A stretch of 64,000 nucleotides of DNA from Ilumatobacteraceae bacterium (GCA_025358075.1 JANYKU010000097.1:1-64000), one strand, 5' to 3'. Positions 33,143-43,300 are shown, numbered from the stretch's first letter. Notes: generated by a model from the letters alone, not told the origin. Program-made: numbers and translations.

Positions 33143-33343
33143 TTGACTACAGGTACCGTGAAGTTCTTCAACGCCGAGAAGGGCTTTGGATTCATTGCTC
33201 GTGAGGGTGGCGAAGACGTCTTCGTGCACTACTCGAACATTCAAGGCGATGGCTACAAGTCGTTGCAAGAGGGACAGAGCGTCGAATTCGACATCGCTCC
33301 CGGCCGCAAAGGCGAAGAAGCGCAAAACGTCAGGCCGCTCTGA
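33143..33343 (+). CDS. Cold-shock domain protein
   Basis: The 66-aa protein starts at TTG behind GAGAGA. It has both RNA-binding motifs: KGFGFI (RNP1) and VFVHYS (RNP2), within the canonical [15 protein letters not shown]...DVFVHYS framework, and ends QNVRPL. CspA-type proteins bind single-stranded RNA/DNA as chaperones. The 90-base 5' gap to the previous gene could be a structured leader, but I see no clear cold-box. Confidence 0.95.
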   Translation: MTTGTVKFFNAEKGFGFIAREGGEDVFVHYSNIQGDGYKSLQEGQSVEFDIAPGRKGEEAQNVRPL

Positions 33344-33365
33344 CACCGCCACATCCACAAGTTGA

Positions 33366-33401
33366 AACGGACCGCTGATCCTTCGGGGCCGGCGGTTCGT
33401 T
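33366..33401 (+). terminator. Possible hairpin terminator after the cold-shock gene
   Basis: AACGGACCGC (33366-33375) and GCGGTTCGTT (33392-33401) pair at 9 of 10 positions around a 16-base loop, between two convergent genes. There is no long T-run, so termination strength is uncertain. Confidence 0.4.
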
Positions 33402-33431
33402 CGCGTCAGGGGTCAGTCGCGAACCGCGGAA

Positions 33432-34499
33432 TCAGGTGACGATGACCTTGGTACCGATCTGGGCGAAGTCCCACATGAAGCTGGCGTCGAGGTCAGCCTG
33501 GCGTGTGCACCCACCCGACAGACGGGTACCCAACTCGGAGTCCTTCATGTAGCGCGATCCGTCGGAGACGTGAATTGGGATCCCGTGAAAGCCGATCGCG
33601 CCGATCTTGGTCTTCGTGTATCTGATCATCTTCGGCAGAATTGCCTTGCCGTTCCATGCCGTGGAGACCGCCGAGCGGCTGTACACCACGTGCTCGCCGG
33701 GCACTTCGTTGTTGTACTTGCTGCCCGAGACCAGCCATGAGCGGATGACTCGATCGTTCTTGTCGATCGCCCAGACTCGCTGCCCGGCTCGGTCGTACAC
33801 CACACGCTTGCCACTGCCGGAATTGGCGGGGAGCGGCGGCGCATCGGGGCCGCTGACGGCAACGTACGAGAGTGGGTAGCCGAGGAGATCCACGGCACCA
33901 GGGGCCGGAGGCGGTGTATGGATGACCAGTGACGCTTCGTCGGGCCAGATGCTGAGCGAGAGTGCGGTCTCACGACCGACGACGCCGTCGACGAACATGT
34001 CCTTGTCTTTCTGGAGCTTGTTGACCGCGCTGAACGTGGGGTTGTCGAACGTGCCGCTGGCCGTACCAGTGAGGTAGCCGGCGGCGACCAGCGCATTCTG
34101 CAGGCAGGTGACGGCGGTGCCCGTGTCGCCGATGCGCAGCTCGCGCTTGTCGATCTTGCAGGCGGCGGCGGTGGACGATGGTTCGTCGCCGACCAGGTCT
34201 TGGGCGCCGGATTGGGCGGGCTGAGCCGGATTGATCGTCGTGGTCGGCCCACCGGCGGCAGCGGCCGAATTCCCACCGGTGGAACCCGGGGTGGCAGCAA
34301 CCGTGGGCGAGGCGTTGTTGGCGGCTTGCGAATTGGGAGCGGCAGCCGTGACCCGCGAGGGCGGGCTCTTGAAGATCGACTGCCCCAGCGAGATCATGCC
34401 GATCAGAACGGCACCCGCGGCGAGCACCGCGAGCGCACGGCGAACGTCTTGCTGGGCGCGCGAGATCGGTCGGTTCGGTCGCCGTGTCTGTGGTGCCAT
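33432..34499 (-). CDS. L,D-transpeptidase with peptidoglycan-binding domain
   Basis: The 355-aa protein has an Arg-rich cytoplasmic N-terminus and one membrane anchor (ALAVLAAGAVLIGMISLG). An Ala/Pro/Thr linker follows, then a PG_binding_1 repeat at about residues 115-185 (LRIGDTGTAVTCLQNALVAAGYL). The YkuD catalytic domain lies at about 225-355 with FHGIPIH and LGTRLSGGCTRQ. The catalytic Cys is present, although the motif reads SGGCTR where most members have SHGCVR. It cross-links peptidoglycan stems 3-3 outside the membrane. Likely monocistronic. Confidence 0.85.
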   Translation of the reverse strand: MAPQTRRPNRPISRAQQDVRRALAVLAAGAVLIGMISLGQSIFKSPPSRVTAAAPNSQAANNASPTVAATPGSTGGNSAAAAGGPTTTINPAQPAQSGAQDLVGDEPSSTAAACKIDKRELRIGDTGTAVTCLQNALVAAGYLTGTASGTFDNPTFSAVNKLQKDKDMFVDGVVGRETALSLSIWPDEASLVIHTPPPAPGAVDLLGYPLSYVAVSGPDAPPLPANSGSGKRVVYDRAGQRVWAIDKNDRVIRSWLVSGSKYNNEVPGEHVVYSRSAVSTAWNGKAILPKMIRYTKTKIGAIGFHGIPIHVSDGSRYMKDSELGTRLSGGCTRQADLDASFMWDFAQIGTKVIVT

Positions 34500-34620
34500 C
34501 AGTTCGGGAAATCGGGGGACCGGAACATGCCAATGGTGATTCTAGCGAGGATCGGCACCAGAAGCCCGACACCAACGAACCAGGCCCGTCGGGTGCTTCC
34601 GGGTATGGCAAGGTGGCGGG

Positions 34621-35160
34621 ATGGCGACGTGGATTGTGCTGCTACGCGGGGTCAACGTGGGGGGAGCGAACAGGCTGGCCATGGCCGATCTGAGGGCATT
34701 GATGGGTTCGCTCGGCCACACGTCGGTGTCGACCTACATCCAGAGCGGCAACATCGTGTTGACCTCGGCACGGTCGGATCGAACTTCGCTTGCGGCAGAG
34801 ATGTGCGCCGGCATCGAGCAAGCGCATGGATTGTCGGTTTCCGCGGTGCTGCGCACTCCCGAGGAGTTGCGAGCAGCTCTCGCGGCCAATCCGTTCACCA
34901 CCGAGCCAGAGGCAACGAAGGTGCTGATCACCTTCTTGTCGGATGTGCCCGCTCCAGAGCACCTGGCAACGCTGGAACGCGATCGGTTCACTCCGGATCG
35001 GTTCCAGTTGCTCGGCAGCGAGATCTACATGCACTACCCGACCGGCGTCGGGCGTTCGAAGATGACCCTCGATTACTTCGAGAAGCGTCTGGGCGGCGTG
35101 CGGGGCACGGCACGCAACCTCAACACCGTGTCAAAGCTGATCGAGCTCGCCGACCCCTGA
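34621..35160 (+). CDS. DUF1697 family protein
   Basis: The 179-aa product has the family signature at its start: WIVLLRGVNVGGANRLAMADLRALM, followed by YIQSGNIVLTS, and the later YMHYPTGVGRSKMTLDYFEKRLG with the conserved S/K and N (ARNLNTVSKL). DUF1697 proteins are widespread and structurally related to small ligand-binding folds; no function is established. It begins shortly after the divergent L,D-transpeptidase gene and is followed 15 bases later by a VOC gene, so these two may form an operon. Confidence 0.9.
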   Translation: MATWIVLLRGVNVGGANRLAMADLRALMGSLGHTSVSTYIQSGNIVLTSARSDRTSLAAEMCAGIEQAHGLSVSAVLRTPEELRAALAANPFTTEPEATKVLITFLSDVPAPEHLATLERDRFTPDRFQLLGSEIYMHYPTGVGRSKMTLDYFEKRLGGVRGTARNLNTVSKLIELADP

Positions 35161-35175
35161 CACTACGATCGCCGC

Positions 35176-35544
35176 ATGCCTGCGATCGCCACGCTCACTG
35201 TCTTCGCCCTCGACTGCGCAGAGCCGCAACGTCTCGCCGAGTTCTATGGGGCAATCACCGGGTGGGGCCTGGACCGTGACCATGGCGATTGGGTCCAGCT
35301 ACGCAGCGATGGTGGCGCAACGCTCGCGTTCCAGTTGGCCCCCGATCATCAGCCGCCGGTGTGGCCGAGCACCGATCAACCACAGCAGGCACATCTCGAT
35401 TTCGACGTCGACGATCTCGAGGTCGGCGAAGCAGCTGTGATCGCGCTCGGTGCTCGCAAGACGCAAGTGCAGCCCGAGCCCGACGCCTTCCGTGTGTTCC
35501 TCGACCCAGCAGGTCACCCGTTCTGTTTGGTGCTCGCCGGTTAG
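35176..35544 (+). CDS. VOC-family glyoxalase-like protein
   Basis: The 122-aa protein shows the Glyoxalase_6-like pattern: TVFALDCAEPQRLAEFYGAITGW, LRSDGGATLAFQLAPD, QQAHLDFDVDDLEVGEAAVIALGA and FRVFLDPAGHPFCLV. Its His/Asp and terminal Gly/His residues fit a metal-binding VOC fold. The stop overlaps the 3' end of the convergent NUDIX-like gene by 4 bases, so the two genes leave no terminator between them. Confidence 0.9.
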   Translation: MPAIATLTVFALDCAEPQRLAEFYGAITGWGLDRDHGDWVQLRSDGGATLAFQLAPDHQPPVWPSTDQPQQAHLDFDVDDLEVGEAAVIALGARKTQVQPEPDAFRVFLDPAGHPFCLVLAG

Positions 35545-36077
35545 GGCAACTGGCCGACGTGGGCCAGCGCCAGGCGGATCAACCGATCGTGACCGCCGGT
35601 CATCTCCCGGCGCAGTTGGTCGCTCATGACCTGTGCAGGCGTGTACCAACCGAGATCGAGGGCCTCTTGCGTCGGTTGGCAGTCGCCGTCGACCGGAACG
35701 ACGAACGCCAGGCTGACTGCGTGGTGTCGCGGATCGTGGAAGCCGCTGACATCGGGATCGGGGAAGTACTCGACTACGGTGAAGGGGGCGATCGCGGGCG
35801 GGATCCGTGGAAGGGCTACGGGACCGAGATCCTTTTCGAGATGACGCAACAACGCGTCACGAACGCGCTCGCCGTAGAGCACGCGGCCCGTGACGACCAT
35901 GCGACTGATCGTGCCATCGGCAGCCTGGCGCAACAGCAGACCGATCTCGGTGACGACGCCGATCTCGTTGACGCGCACCGGTACGGCGTCGACGTACACG
36001 AGTGGCACGTTGGCACGGATGTTTTCGAGCTGCTCGCTTTCGAGCCAGCCGGTCTTGGTATCGAGGTTGTCGTTCAC
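35541..36077 (-). CDS. NUDIX-like protein (DUF4916)
   Basis: The 178-aa product begins MNDNLDTKTGWLESEQLENIR and continues with NVPLVYVDAVPVRVNEIGVVTEIGLLLR, the pattern of the actinobacterial DUF4916/NUDIX group. The Nudix box is degenerate (GRVLYGERVRDALLRHLEKDLG, without the full REUXEE core), so hydrolase activity is doubtful. Its start overlaps the stop of the subtilase gene by 4 bases, indicating co-translation. Confidence 0.8.
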   Translation of the reverse strand: MNDNLDTKTGWLESEQLENIRANVPLVYVDAVPVRVNEIGVVTEIGLLLRQAADGTISRMVVTGRVLYGERVRDALLRHLEKDLGPVALPRIPPAIAPFTVVEYFPDPDVSGFHDPRHHAVSLAFVVPVDGDCQPTQEALDLGWYTPAQVMSDQLRREMTGGHDRLIRLALAHVGQLP

Positions 36078-38929
36078 GCTGTTCCTGTGAAGTAGCCGTT
36101 GACATCGATGATGACATGTGTGGCGACGTTGACGAAGGTATTCAGGGCTCCGCCGGCCGACACTTTGATGAGGCCTGCGTTCGCCACCGGCGTCGCGGCG
36201 ACGTAGTTGAGGCTCGACGCGAGCGGAAACTGCCCGTCGGCGGGATATGCCGTGAGATAGCCGGCGCCCGTTGCCTGGTCGGACGTCAAGTTCATCGAGA
36301 CTGCCGAAGCGCCGACGGGAATCCCCAACGGGGCACCGGCCAACTGCACGGTCACGGTCGACATCCCGGCATGGATCGAGTGCGGCGCTTGCCGGCTGTC
36401 GTAGTAGCGGTCGGGCGTGACCGGTACGAAGAGCCCCACGCCATCGGCCGGGCTGGTGCCGTTGGTGATGTAGCCCATGACGTCGACGATGATGTGCGAC
36501 GAATTGGAGGTGAACACACTGATCGTCCCATCGGCGCCGAGTGGCACGATCGCGTGAGTTGCGGCGGTTTCACCCGTCGCGTAGTTGACGTTGGAGGTCT
36601 GCCCGGGCGCGGCGCCGGTGGGAAGCCCCTGCATGAATCCCGCGCCCACCGGTTCGGTGGCGGTGAGGTTGACGACCAGTGCGGCCACCCCGGTGGGCGG
36701 TACGCCGGCGTCGGCCGGCACCTCGACGCGCACGGTCTCACTGGCCGCCGGTTTGTGAGGGATCCAGCCGGCGGGCACGGGTCCCGGCTGCGATGGGCGC
36801 GTGTCGAGGACGCGATGCGGGTTGACCGGCACGAACCGCCCCGCTGCCGTGGTCATTGGCGTCGGCGATGGCGTGAAGTAGCCCATCGCGTCGACGATGA
36901 CGTTTCCACCCGTTGGAATGAAGATCGAGATCGAGCCCTGGGCGATTGGCACGATGGCGAAGTTCGGTCGGATCTGTTGAGGCGTGGCGACGTTGATCGT
37001 CGAGAACGCTCCGATGGCGCCGCCGAGTGTCGGCAGTGCCTGAACGTAGAACGGGGTCGCCGAATCGGTGGACGTGACGTTGATGGCGACCGCCGTCGCC
37101 GTTGTCGGGATCGTGCCGGACGCCGAGACGGGCACGTCGAGAATCGCGAACTGCGGATACGGCCCGACCAGGTTGCCGGGCCCGACGAACGACGACGGCC
37201 TCGTGTCGAGGAGGCGAACCGGCGCGCCGAGCGCGGTGAACGCGCTCGGCGCAGGGACGATCGGAACCGGTACGGCAGGCAGCAGGATCTCGCCGGCTCC
37301 GTAGGCGTTGTCGGGGCCGGGCGGACCGAGGTCGCGCACCAGGTGTTTGGTCAACGCGGCAAGCGGCATGCCGGGCACCGCCAACCCCTGGCCGAGCAGC
37401 AGCGCGGCCATGCCGGCCGCGGCGGGTGAGGCGGCACTGGTGCCGTTGAAGCAGAACGGCAACGGGTAGATCGTGCTTCGCACGCACGACGGTGCGGTGA
37501 TGTCGGGCTTGATGCGGCCGTCGTTGGTCGGTCCCTGCGATGAGTAGAAGGCCACGCCGCCGGAACCGTTGGCCGGGTCGATTGCGCCGACAGAAATCAG
37601 TGAAGGGTTGCGCGAGTCGACCACGGGCTTCGCCGCGCTGTACGCCACGGATTGCCGGCCTGGTTCAATCTGACCGAAGAACGTCGCCACCTCGATCGTG
37701 TCGGGGGCCGATGGCGAGTAGTGCGCGTTGGCGTGAATGCGAATGAAGAGGGCGTTCCCTGCGCTGACACTGAAGGCGGCGTCGACGGCTTCGAGTGGTG
37801 GCGCGCCGCCGACTTGCGACTCGTCCAACGTGAGCTGCAACGTGCGCGAGGTCTCGCTGGTGCCCTCCCAGATCTCGACCGAGTAGTCGGTGACCGACCT
37901 CGTTGGCAGGTTCCAGTCGTTCGCCCAGCGGATGCCATCGAACGAGACGCCACCCTGTGATGGATCGATGCGCAGCACCGTGTCAACACCGGGGCCGGTG
38001 TCGAAGTCGACGTATCCGCTGGCATCGACGCCGTCGGTGTAGCGGCCGTACCCGAACGCCGCGTCGTTGCCGCCTGAGTTGAACCACGTGATTCCCCGAG
38101 CTGCTGCGTAGTCGACGACCGTGTCGAGCGGGCCCGTGCCATCGCCCGGGCCGTCGTATGGTGCGCCGAGCGATCGAGTGATGATGTGCACGCCGTTGGC
38201 GACGAACCAATCGATCGCTGCTTGGGTTTCGGCGGTTGTCGCGGTGGTTGCCAGGAAGAGCTCGGCGCCGGGCGCCATGTCCTTGACGATCTCGGCCACG
38301 GCCACGCCATGCGGGTCACCGCCAGGTGAGTAGATCTGGCCCGCTGCGGTACACAGGCCCTCGGTGCGGTCGGGGCAGAACTGATGCGCGGCGTCGGGCA
38401 CCGGACCGTGTTCAGCAGGGTTCCACACCGTGAGGTCGAAGAAGTCGATGATGCCGACCCTGACGCTGCCGGTGAAGCCTGCACTTTGCCATGCGGCGGC
38501 GTTGGTGAGCGCGACCTCGTCGCCGACAACCGATCCGGTGCCCACGGCTTGTGTTGGCGGCAACCGATTGACTCGCACCGGTCGCTGCACGTAGCGAGCT
38601 CCGTCCGCGAGGGACAGCGCATCGACGGAACCCGCCGGCATCCACGCCTGCACCAACTGGCCGGTGACGGAGCCACTGACCGTGCCGCCGAGATGGTTGA
38701 CCTGTCGTTCAACGGCGAGATTGTCGGAGGTCAGCACCTCGACAGAGATCAGCGGATCGCGGCGACCCTCGGTGTGGTGGCTGAGCACCCGATCGACGTC
38801 GGCGCGAAGCCGGGGGTCGATTCCGGCCGCCTTGGTCGCAGCGCTCGGCTGAGCCGACACTCGGTGAACCGCGCCGGGGCCCACAAGCATTCCGATCAGC
38901 AACACCGCACCCACGGTTGGTCGTTTCAT
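36074..38929 (-). CDS. Secreted S8 (subtilisin-like) peptidase with three C-terminal repeats
   Basis: The 951-aa protein begins with a signal peptide (LLIGMLVGPGAVHRVSAQ). The S8 domain has Asp in VGIIDFFD (~158), His in DPHGVAVAEIV (~206) and Ser in FNGTSAASPAAAG (~498). A large insertion between His and Ser includes a pre-peptidase-like jelly-roll (VSAGNALFIRIHANAH). From about residue 565 to the end there are three ~120-130-residue beta domains, each starting near R(L/V/Y)(L/Y)D(T/S)R and ending VD.MGY(F/I)T or IDVNGYFT. Such repeats are common on secreted Acidimicrobiia proteins and probably mediate surface or substrate attachment. No cell-wall anchor motif is seen. Confidence 0.85.
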   Translation of the reverse strand: MKRPTVGAVLLIGMLVGPGAVHRVSAQPSAATKAAGIDPRLRADVDRVLSHHTEGRRDPLISVEVLTSDNLAVERQVNHLGGTVSGSVTGQLVQAWMPAGSVDALSLADGARYVQRPVRVNRLPPTQAVGTGSVVGDEVALTNAAAWQSAGFTGSVRVGIIDFFDLTVWNPAEHGPVPDAAHQFCPDRTEGLCTAAGQIYSPGGDPHGVAVAEIVKDMAPGAELFLATTATTAETQAAIDWFVANGVHIITRSLGAPYDGPGDGTGPLDTVVDYAAARGITWFNSGGNDAAFGYGRYTDGVDASGYVDFDTGPGVDTVLRIDPSQGGVSFDGIRWANDWNLPTRSVTDYSVEIWEGTSETSRTLQLTLDESQVGGAPPLEAVDAAFSVSAGNALFIRIHANAHYSPSAPDTIEVATFFGQIEPGRQSVAYSAAKPVVDSRNPSLISVGAIDPANGSGGVAFYSSQGPTNDGRIKPDITAPSCVRSTIYPLPFCFNGTSAASPAAAGMAALLLGQGLAVPGMPLAALTKHLVRDLGPPGPDNAYGAGEILLPAVPVPIVPAPSAFTALGAPVRLLDTRPSSFVGPGNLVGPYPQFAILDVPVSASGTIPTTATAVAINVTSTDSATPFYVQALPTLGGAIGAFSTINVATPQQIRPNFAIVPIAQGSISIFIPTGGNVIVDAMGYFTPSPTPMTTAAGRFVPVNPHRVLDTRPSQPGPVPAGWIPHKPAASETVRVEVPADAGVPPTGVAALVVNLTATEPVGAGFMQGLPTGAAPGQTSNVNYATGETAATHAIVPLGADGTISVFTSNSSHIIVDVMGYITNGTSPADGVGLFVPVTPDRYYDSRQAPHSIHAGMSTVTVQLAGAPLGIPVGASAVSMNLTSDQATGAGYLTAYPADGQFPLASSLNYVAATPVANAGLIKVSAGGALNTFVNVATHVIIDVNGYFTGTA

Positions 38930-38936
38930 CGCCGTC

Positions 38937-39242
38937 TTATCTTCGCCTGCGTCGTCGTCGCCGACTTGCTAGTGGGTCGGATCTCGGCTGAGGTGGAGCG
39001 ACGATCGACATCTGCTCATCGACCGGAACGGTGATGCCCTCGTGATCGATGTCGACCGGCTTGTCGCTGGCCGCGACGACGATCGGCACTTCTTCTTTCG
39101 GCTTGCGCCCAAGGGCCTGGTCGAGGCCGAACATGCCGGCGGCGACGATCGCCCCAGCGGCACCGTGGCGGCGCCGGGCGGTGCGCACCGGATCGAACAT
39201 GCCGAGCGGTTCGATCTCGGCGTCGTCGTCGGGGCCGGGCAT
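38937..39242 (-). CDS. Small protein with poly-Arg C-terminus
   Basis: The 101-aa frame starts at ATG and ends 7 bases before the subtilase start, on the same strand. It has an acidic start (MPGPDDDAEIEPLGMFD), a possible Ala/Gly-rich hydrophobic segment (AAGAIVAAGMFGLDQALG), a Pro/Val/Asp-rich middle and a terminal run of eight Arg residues. I do not recognise it. It is divergent from the Fpg/Nei gene. Codon pattern and position favour a real gene, though the opposite strand also has open frames here. Confidence 0.55.
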   Translation of the reverse strand: MPGPDDDAEIEPLGMFDPVRTARRRHGAAGAIVAAGMFGLDQALGRKPKEEVPIVVAASDKPVDIDHEGITVPVDEQMSIVAPPQPRSDPLASRRRRRRRR

Positions 39243-39304
39243 GAACCAACCTTACCGCTGACCATGCCGCGGCGGTCCGTGGTCGCACGACTACGATCGC
39301 GCTC

Positions 39305-40201
39305 GTGCCCGAAGGGGAAGCGATTCACCGCACGGCCGCGGCATTGCGAACGGCCCTGGTTGGGAGGGCCGTGCTGTCGTTCGAGGGCCCCCATGTCGAC
39401 GGCCCGATGCCGGCGCCCGGACGAGTCATCGAACTCGTCGAGCACCGAGGCAAGCAGCTCGACATCAGGTGGGACGACGGCCTGATCCTGCACACCAATC
39501 TGCTGTTCGGCGGAGCGTGGCACCTGTATCGCACCGGTGAAGGCTGGCGCAAGCCGATGTCGCAGATGCGGGTCGGCATCACGGTCGACGACTTCACCGC
39601 GGTGTGCTTCGGTGCCCGAGTCGTCGAGACCTACCGCGAGTTCGATGCGCACCGCCATCCGGGGTTCGGGCGCAGCGGTCCCGATCTCTCTGCAGAGGCT
39701 GCCGACCTCGGTGCTGCGGTCGAGGCGCTGTGTCGGTACGACGCGCTCGACGCGTCGATCGCCGAAGCGTTGCTCGATCAACAAGTGGCCTGTGGTGTCG
39801 GCAACGTCTATCGCAGCGAGATCCTGTGGGCGTGCCAGCAGCATCCGCTGGCGCCCGTCTCGATGCTTGCCAAGAGCGACATGGAACGAGTCGTCAGTAC
39901 TGCGGTCCGTGTGCTGCGCGCCAACCTCAAGCCAACATCGACAGATGATGCCGATCCGCGTTCACGCCTTGCCGTCTACGGCAGAAACGGACAACGATGC
40001 CGACGATGCGGCGACACCATCGAAGTACGCCGCATCGGCGAGCACGCCCGGTTGCTGTACTGGTGCCCCGGATGCCAAGTGCGCCGCGGGCCTCGGCCGG
40101 TGCCTGCCCCGATCGATCAACGCGAGATGGATCCGCATCCCGCAGCCGCCAAGTTCCTCTCGGAGCTTCCGTGGCGGCGCCGCGACACGTTGGCTGGCTG
40201 A
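39305..40201 (+). CDS. Fpg/Nei-family DNA glycosylase
   Basis: GTG start; mature sequence begins PEGEAIHRTA, with the catalytic N-terminal Pro and Glu3 required for base excision and beta/delta-elimination. The 298-aa protein contains the H2TH region (ALLDQQVACGVGNVYRSEILW) and a C-terminal zinc finger, CRRCG...YWCPGC. The PEG start (rather than PELPE) places it nearer Nei/endonuclease VIII-type actinobacterial enzymes than MutM. It removes oxidised bases from DNA. Divergent from the small Arg-tailed gene. Confidence 0.9.
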   Translation: MPEGEAIHRTAAALRTALVGRAVLSFEGPHVDGPMPAPGRVIELVEHRGKQLDIRWDDGLILHTNLLFGGAWHLYRTGEGWRKPMSQMRVGITVDDFTAVCFGARVVETYREFDAHRHPGFGRSGPDLSAEAADLGAAVEALCRYDALDASIAEALLDQQVACGVGNVYRSEILWACQQHPLAPVSMLAKSDMERVVSTAVRVLRANLKPTSTDDADPRSRLAVYGRNGQRCRRCGDTIEVRRIGEHARLLYWCPGCQVRRGPRPVPAPIDQREMDPHPAAAKFLSELPWRRRDTLAG

Positions 40202-40243
40202 TCCCGGAACGTGCACTCGCCGCGATTCCGGCCGCGCCAGCTC

Positions 40244-40352
40244 GTGTGGAGTGTTTCGAGTGACCCTGGGTGCCGCCAACAACTCCACACCCAAGTCTCC
40301 GCCTCCTGTGGAGTTGCTCGTGCCCACCTGGGTGCGTCGAAACACTCCACAC
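40244..40352. repeat. Nested inverted repeats built from TGTGGAGT motifs
   Basis: GTGTGGAGTGTTTCGA (40244-40259) is the exact reverse complement of TCGAAACACTCCACAC (40337-40352). Between them CAACTCCACA (40280-40289) pairs with TGTGGAGTTG (40307-40316). The motif TGTGGAGT thus occurs four times in 109 bases in alternating orientation, and CCTGGGTGC also occurs twice. It lies between two convergent genes and may form a cruciform or long hairpin. It could be a REP/BIME-like element or a bidirectional terminator. Confidence 0.75.
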
Positions 40353-40391
40353 GGACCCGGTGGGAGCGTTGCGGTGTGGGGTGTGCCGACG

Positions 40392-43300
40392 TCAGCGCGA
40401 GCCGACGGGCAGGTTGCCGATCACGGTGAGCCAGCCTGATTCGAGCTGTGTCGGTTGATCGAACGCCGGGTGAGGTCGTCCGATCAGATGCTGATAGGCG
40501 TTGGTCGCCAGCGCGATTGCCACCACATCGCCGACGTCGAGCGCTCGAACCACGGCGGCCTCGATCGAGAGCGTCGTTTGAGCTTTGTCGTCGAGTTGGG
40601 CGTGCGCGCTGGCGGCGCCGATGTAGGCGAACACCTCATCGAGATACGTGGCACCGGCGGCGTGGGAGACGTCGTCGGAATGCTCCAGGGCCTGCTTCGG
40701 CAGACCGAGGGTGGCATAGAGCAGCGTTGCCGCCGCGTTGGTGAAGGGATGGACGAGTGCCAGTGGCGGCAGCTCGGCGAACGCGATGCGGGCATCATCG
40801 ATGCGACCGAGCTGCATGAGCCCGACCAGCCGGGCGATGTGCGGCTCGAACGCCGCGCCATTCATCTCGTCGGTCACCGAGAGGGCTCGTTCGGCGATGG
40901 CGACGGCCGTGGCCCCGTCGCCTCGGTGCATGGCCGCGCCCGCCACAGCCATGAGCGGGAACGGTCCTTGCACCGACACGTCGGCCATCGTCAGCAGTTC
41001 CTCGGTGCTTCGCTGCGCAGCGCCCGCCTGACCGAGGGCGATTTGGGCGCGCAACAGCGGAGCGGTCGCTTGCATCAACCCGTACTTGTCCTTGAGCTTC
41101 TTGAAACGCGAGCGCGCTTGCTCGGCAAGGTTCGCTGCGTCGGCCAGATCGCCCTGCCACAACCGCAGATCGGCGAGCAACGTCTGCATCATGCCGACCG
41201 CCCACTCGTCGCCGCGTTGGTCGGCCTCGCGGATGACCAGCTCGGCCAGCGCCTCGGCTTCGGCGAAGTGACGTTCGAAGAACTCGACGAATGCGAGCAA
41301 GCCGAACGCCCAGCCGACTCCGCTGCGGTCACCCAACTTGTCGAATGCGTCGGCGGCGTGGTTGAGCCGGTCGCGAGCCAACCCCATGTCGCCGGAGAGG
41401 AAGGAGATCCACGCTCGATGCTGTTCGAGCCATGCCAGACCGCGCTGATCGTCGAGCAAGCGATACAGCGTGTCGGCCTCGCCGAAGAACCATTCGGCGT
41501 CGATCAACGACCCACCGAAGAGCTCGATGAACCCGCGAGCCCTCAAGGCGCGGGCAAGGCGGTCTGGCCGGTCGACCGTGCGCAGCAAATCCACGGCCTG
41601 ACCGAGCTCGAGGCGTGCCTCATCGAGTCGGCTGCCGGCGTGATGCATCGAGCCGAGCAGGCGATGGGCGTCGCCCTCCGACGCGACGTCGCCGCGCTGC
41701 ACTGCGCTGGCCAGCGCGCTGTCGAGGTCGGCCTTCGCCGCGTCGAAGTCGCGGAGATCGAGCAGCGCCTCAGCCCTGATCAGCTGCAGCTGCACGCGGT
41801 CTTCTTCGTGCTCGGGCCCGTGTGGCAGCAGCTCCAACGCACGACTGGCGTGGCGGACAGCGGTACGTAGGCTGCCGCTGTCGTCGGCACGTGCAGCGGC
41901 GTCGGTCAACAGCTTGATGGCCTCGGCTCTGATCGTGCTGGAGACGCCTTCGACCGGGCCGAGCTCTTTGACCAACTCTGCGGCAGTCGCGGCGTGATGG
42001 GCGCGATCGTCGAGACCGGCCGGGAAGTTGGCCATGCCCATGGCCTTGGCGACACCGGCATGGCGGCGCGCCCGGGCGGCCTTGGTGAGCGTCTGGTACG
42101 CAGCGTCACGAACGGAATCGCTGCGGAACTCCCACCGCCTGCCTCGCAGCTCCAGCAGACCCAGGTCGTCGAGCTCGCGGGCGTGTGCCGGGTCGAAGCG
42201 TTGTCCGAGCTCGTCGGCGAACGTCTGCAGCGAGGCCATCGAACCGGAGGTGCCCAAGATCGCAGCGTTCTCGATGATCTGCCGCTGCGCCGATGACAGC
42301 TGATCGAGCCTGGCGATGATCAGTGCCCTGAGCGAGTTGGGCAGCTCGCGGATCCCGCCTCCGGCTGCCGCGAGCGCGGCCAACTCGTGCAGGAACAAGG
42401 GGTTGCCACCGCTTCGCTCGTACAACGCCGTGAGCAACTTGGGGTCGGCGCATTGGTCGCCGAGCAGCTGGGCGGCAAGTTCTTCCGTGGCTGCCTGGCC
42501 GAGTGGTTGCAAGTTCAACGACACGACGGTGGCTCGCTCGTTGTGCGGTGGCCAGGCGACGTCGCTACCCGGGCGCATCGCCGTGATGAGTGCGAACGGA
42601 TGGCGACTGAGTGATGTGACGAGGTGCTCGAGGAGGCCGATCAGCGCCGGGTCGGCCCAGTGCAGGTCATTGATCGACAGCACGATGGGCCGTTCCTTCG
42701 TGCGCAGTTCGATCACGCGCGACACGGCTCGATGGATGGCTGCTCGCGCCGCCGGAGCCTCGAGCTTGTCGATCGGGGACGGATGCCCGAGGAGGTGGAT
42801 GAACACGTCGACCATACGTTCGATCTCGGCATCGTCGACGTTGGCGAGCAGTTCGACGGCTCGCTTGCGGGCGAGGGCGCGGATGCCGTCGACCGGCAGC
42901 GTGGGATCGAGATCGAGATCGCGAGACAGTGCGTTGGCGATGGGGAACCACACGTTGGCCTCGCCGTAGGGCACGCAGGCCCCCTCGACGATGCCCGCGT
43001 CGACCGTGTTGTGCAAGTAGTCGATCAACTCGTCGGCGAGACGCGATTTGCCGACGCCGTTGTCGCCTGAGATCGCCAACAAGACACTTCGGTGTGCGGT
43101 GCTGACGAGGTCGAGCGCGGCGCGCCCGATGGCACATTCCGGCTCGCGGCCGATGAGCGGACCGTTGCGCCCGCGCCGCGATCGGCTCCCCGGTGGCGCC
43201 GTGGCCTCGACGGCGAGCCACGCCCCGACGCACTGTTCGCGACCCTTGGTCTCGAGTTGGCCAGCGGGCTCGAAACGAATCGCCTGCGATGCCAGCGCGT

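Noticed and set aside
36002-37429. 475-aa plus-strand frame opposite the subtilase
   Set aside because: Arg/Gly/Asp-rich antisense shadow; the subtilase has catalytic motifs and repeats in the other strand.
40455-41870. 471-aa plus-strand frame opposite the cyclase-AAA gene
   Set aside because: Antisense shadow of the TPR region; composition is not protein-like.
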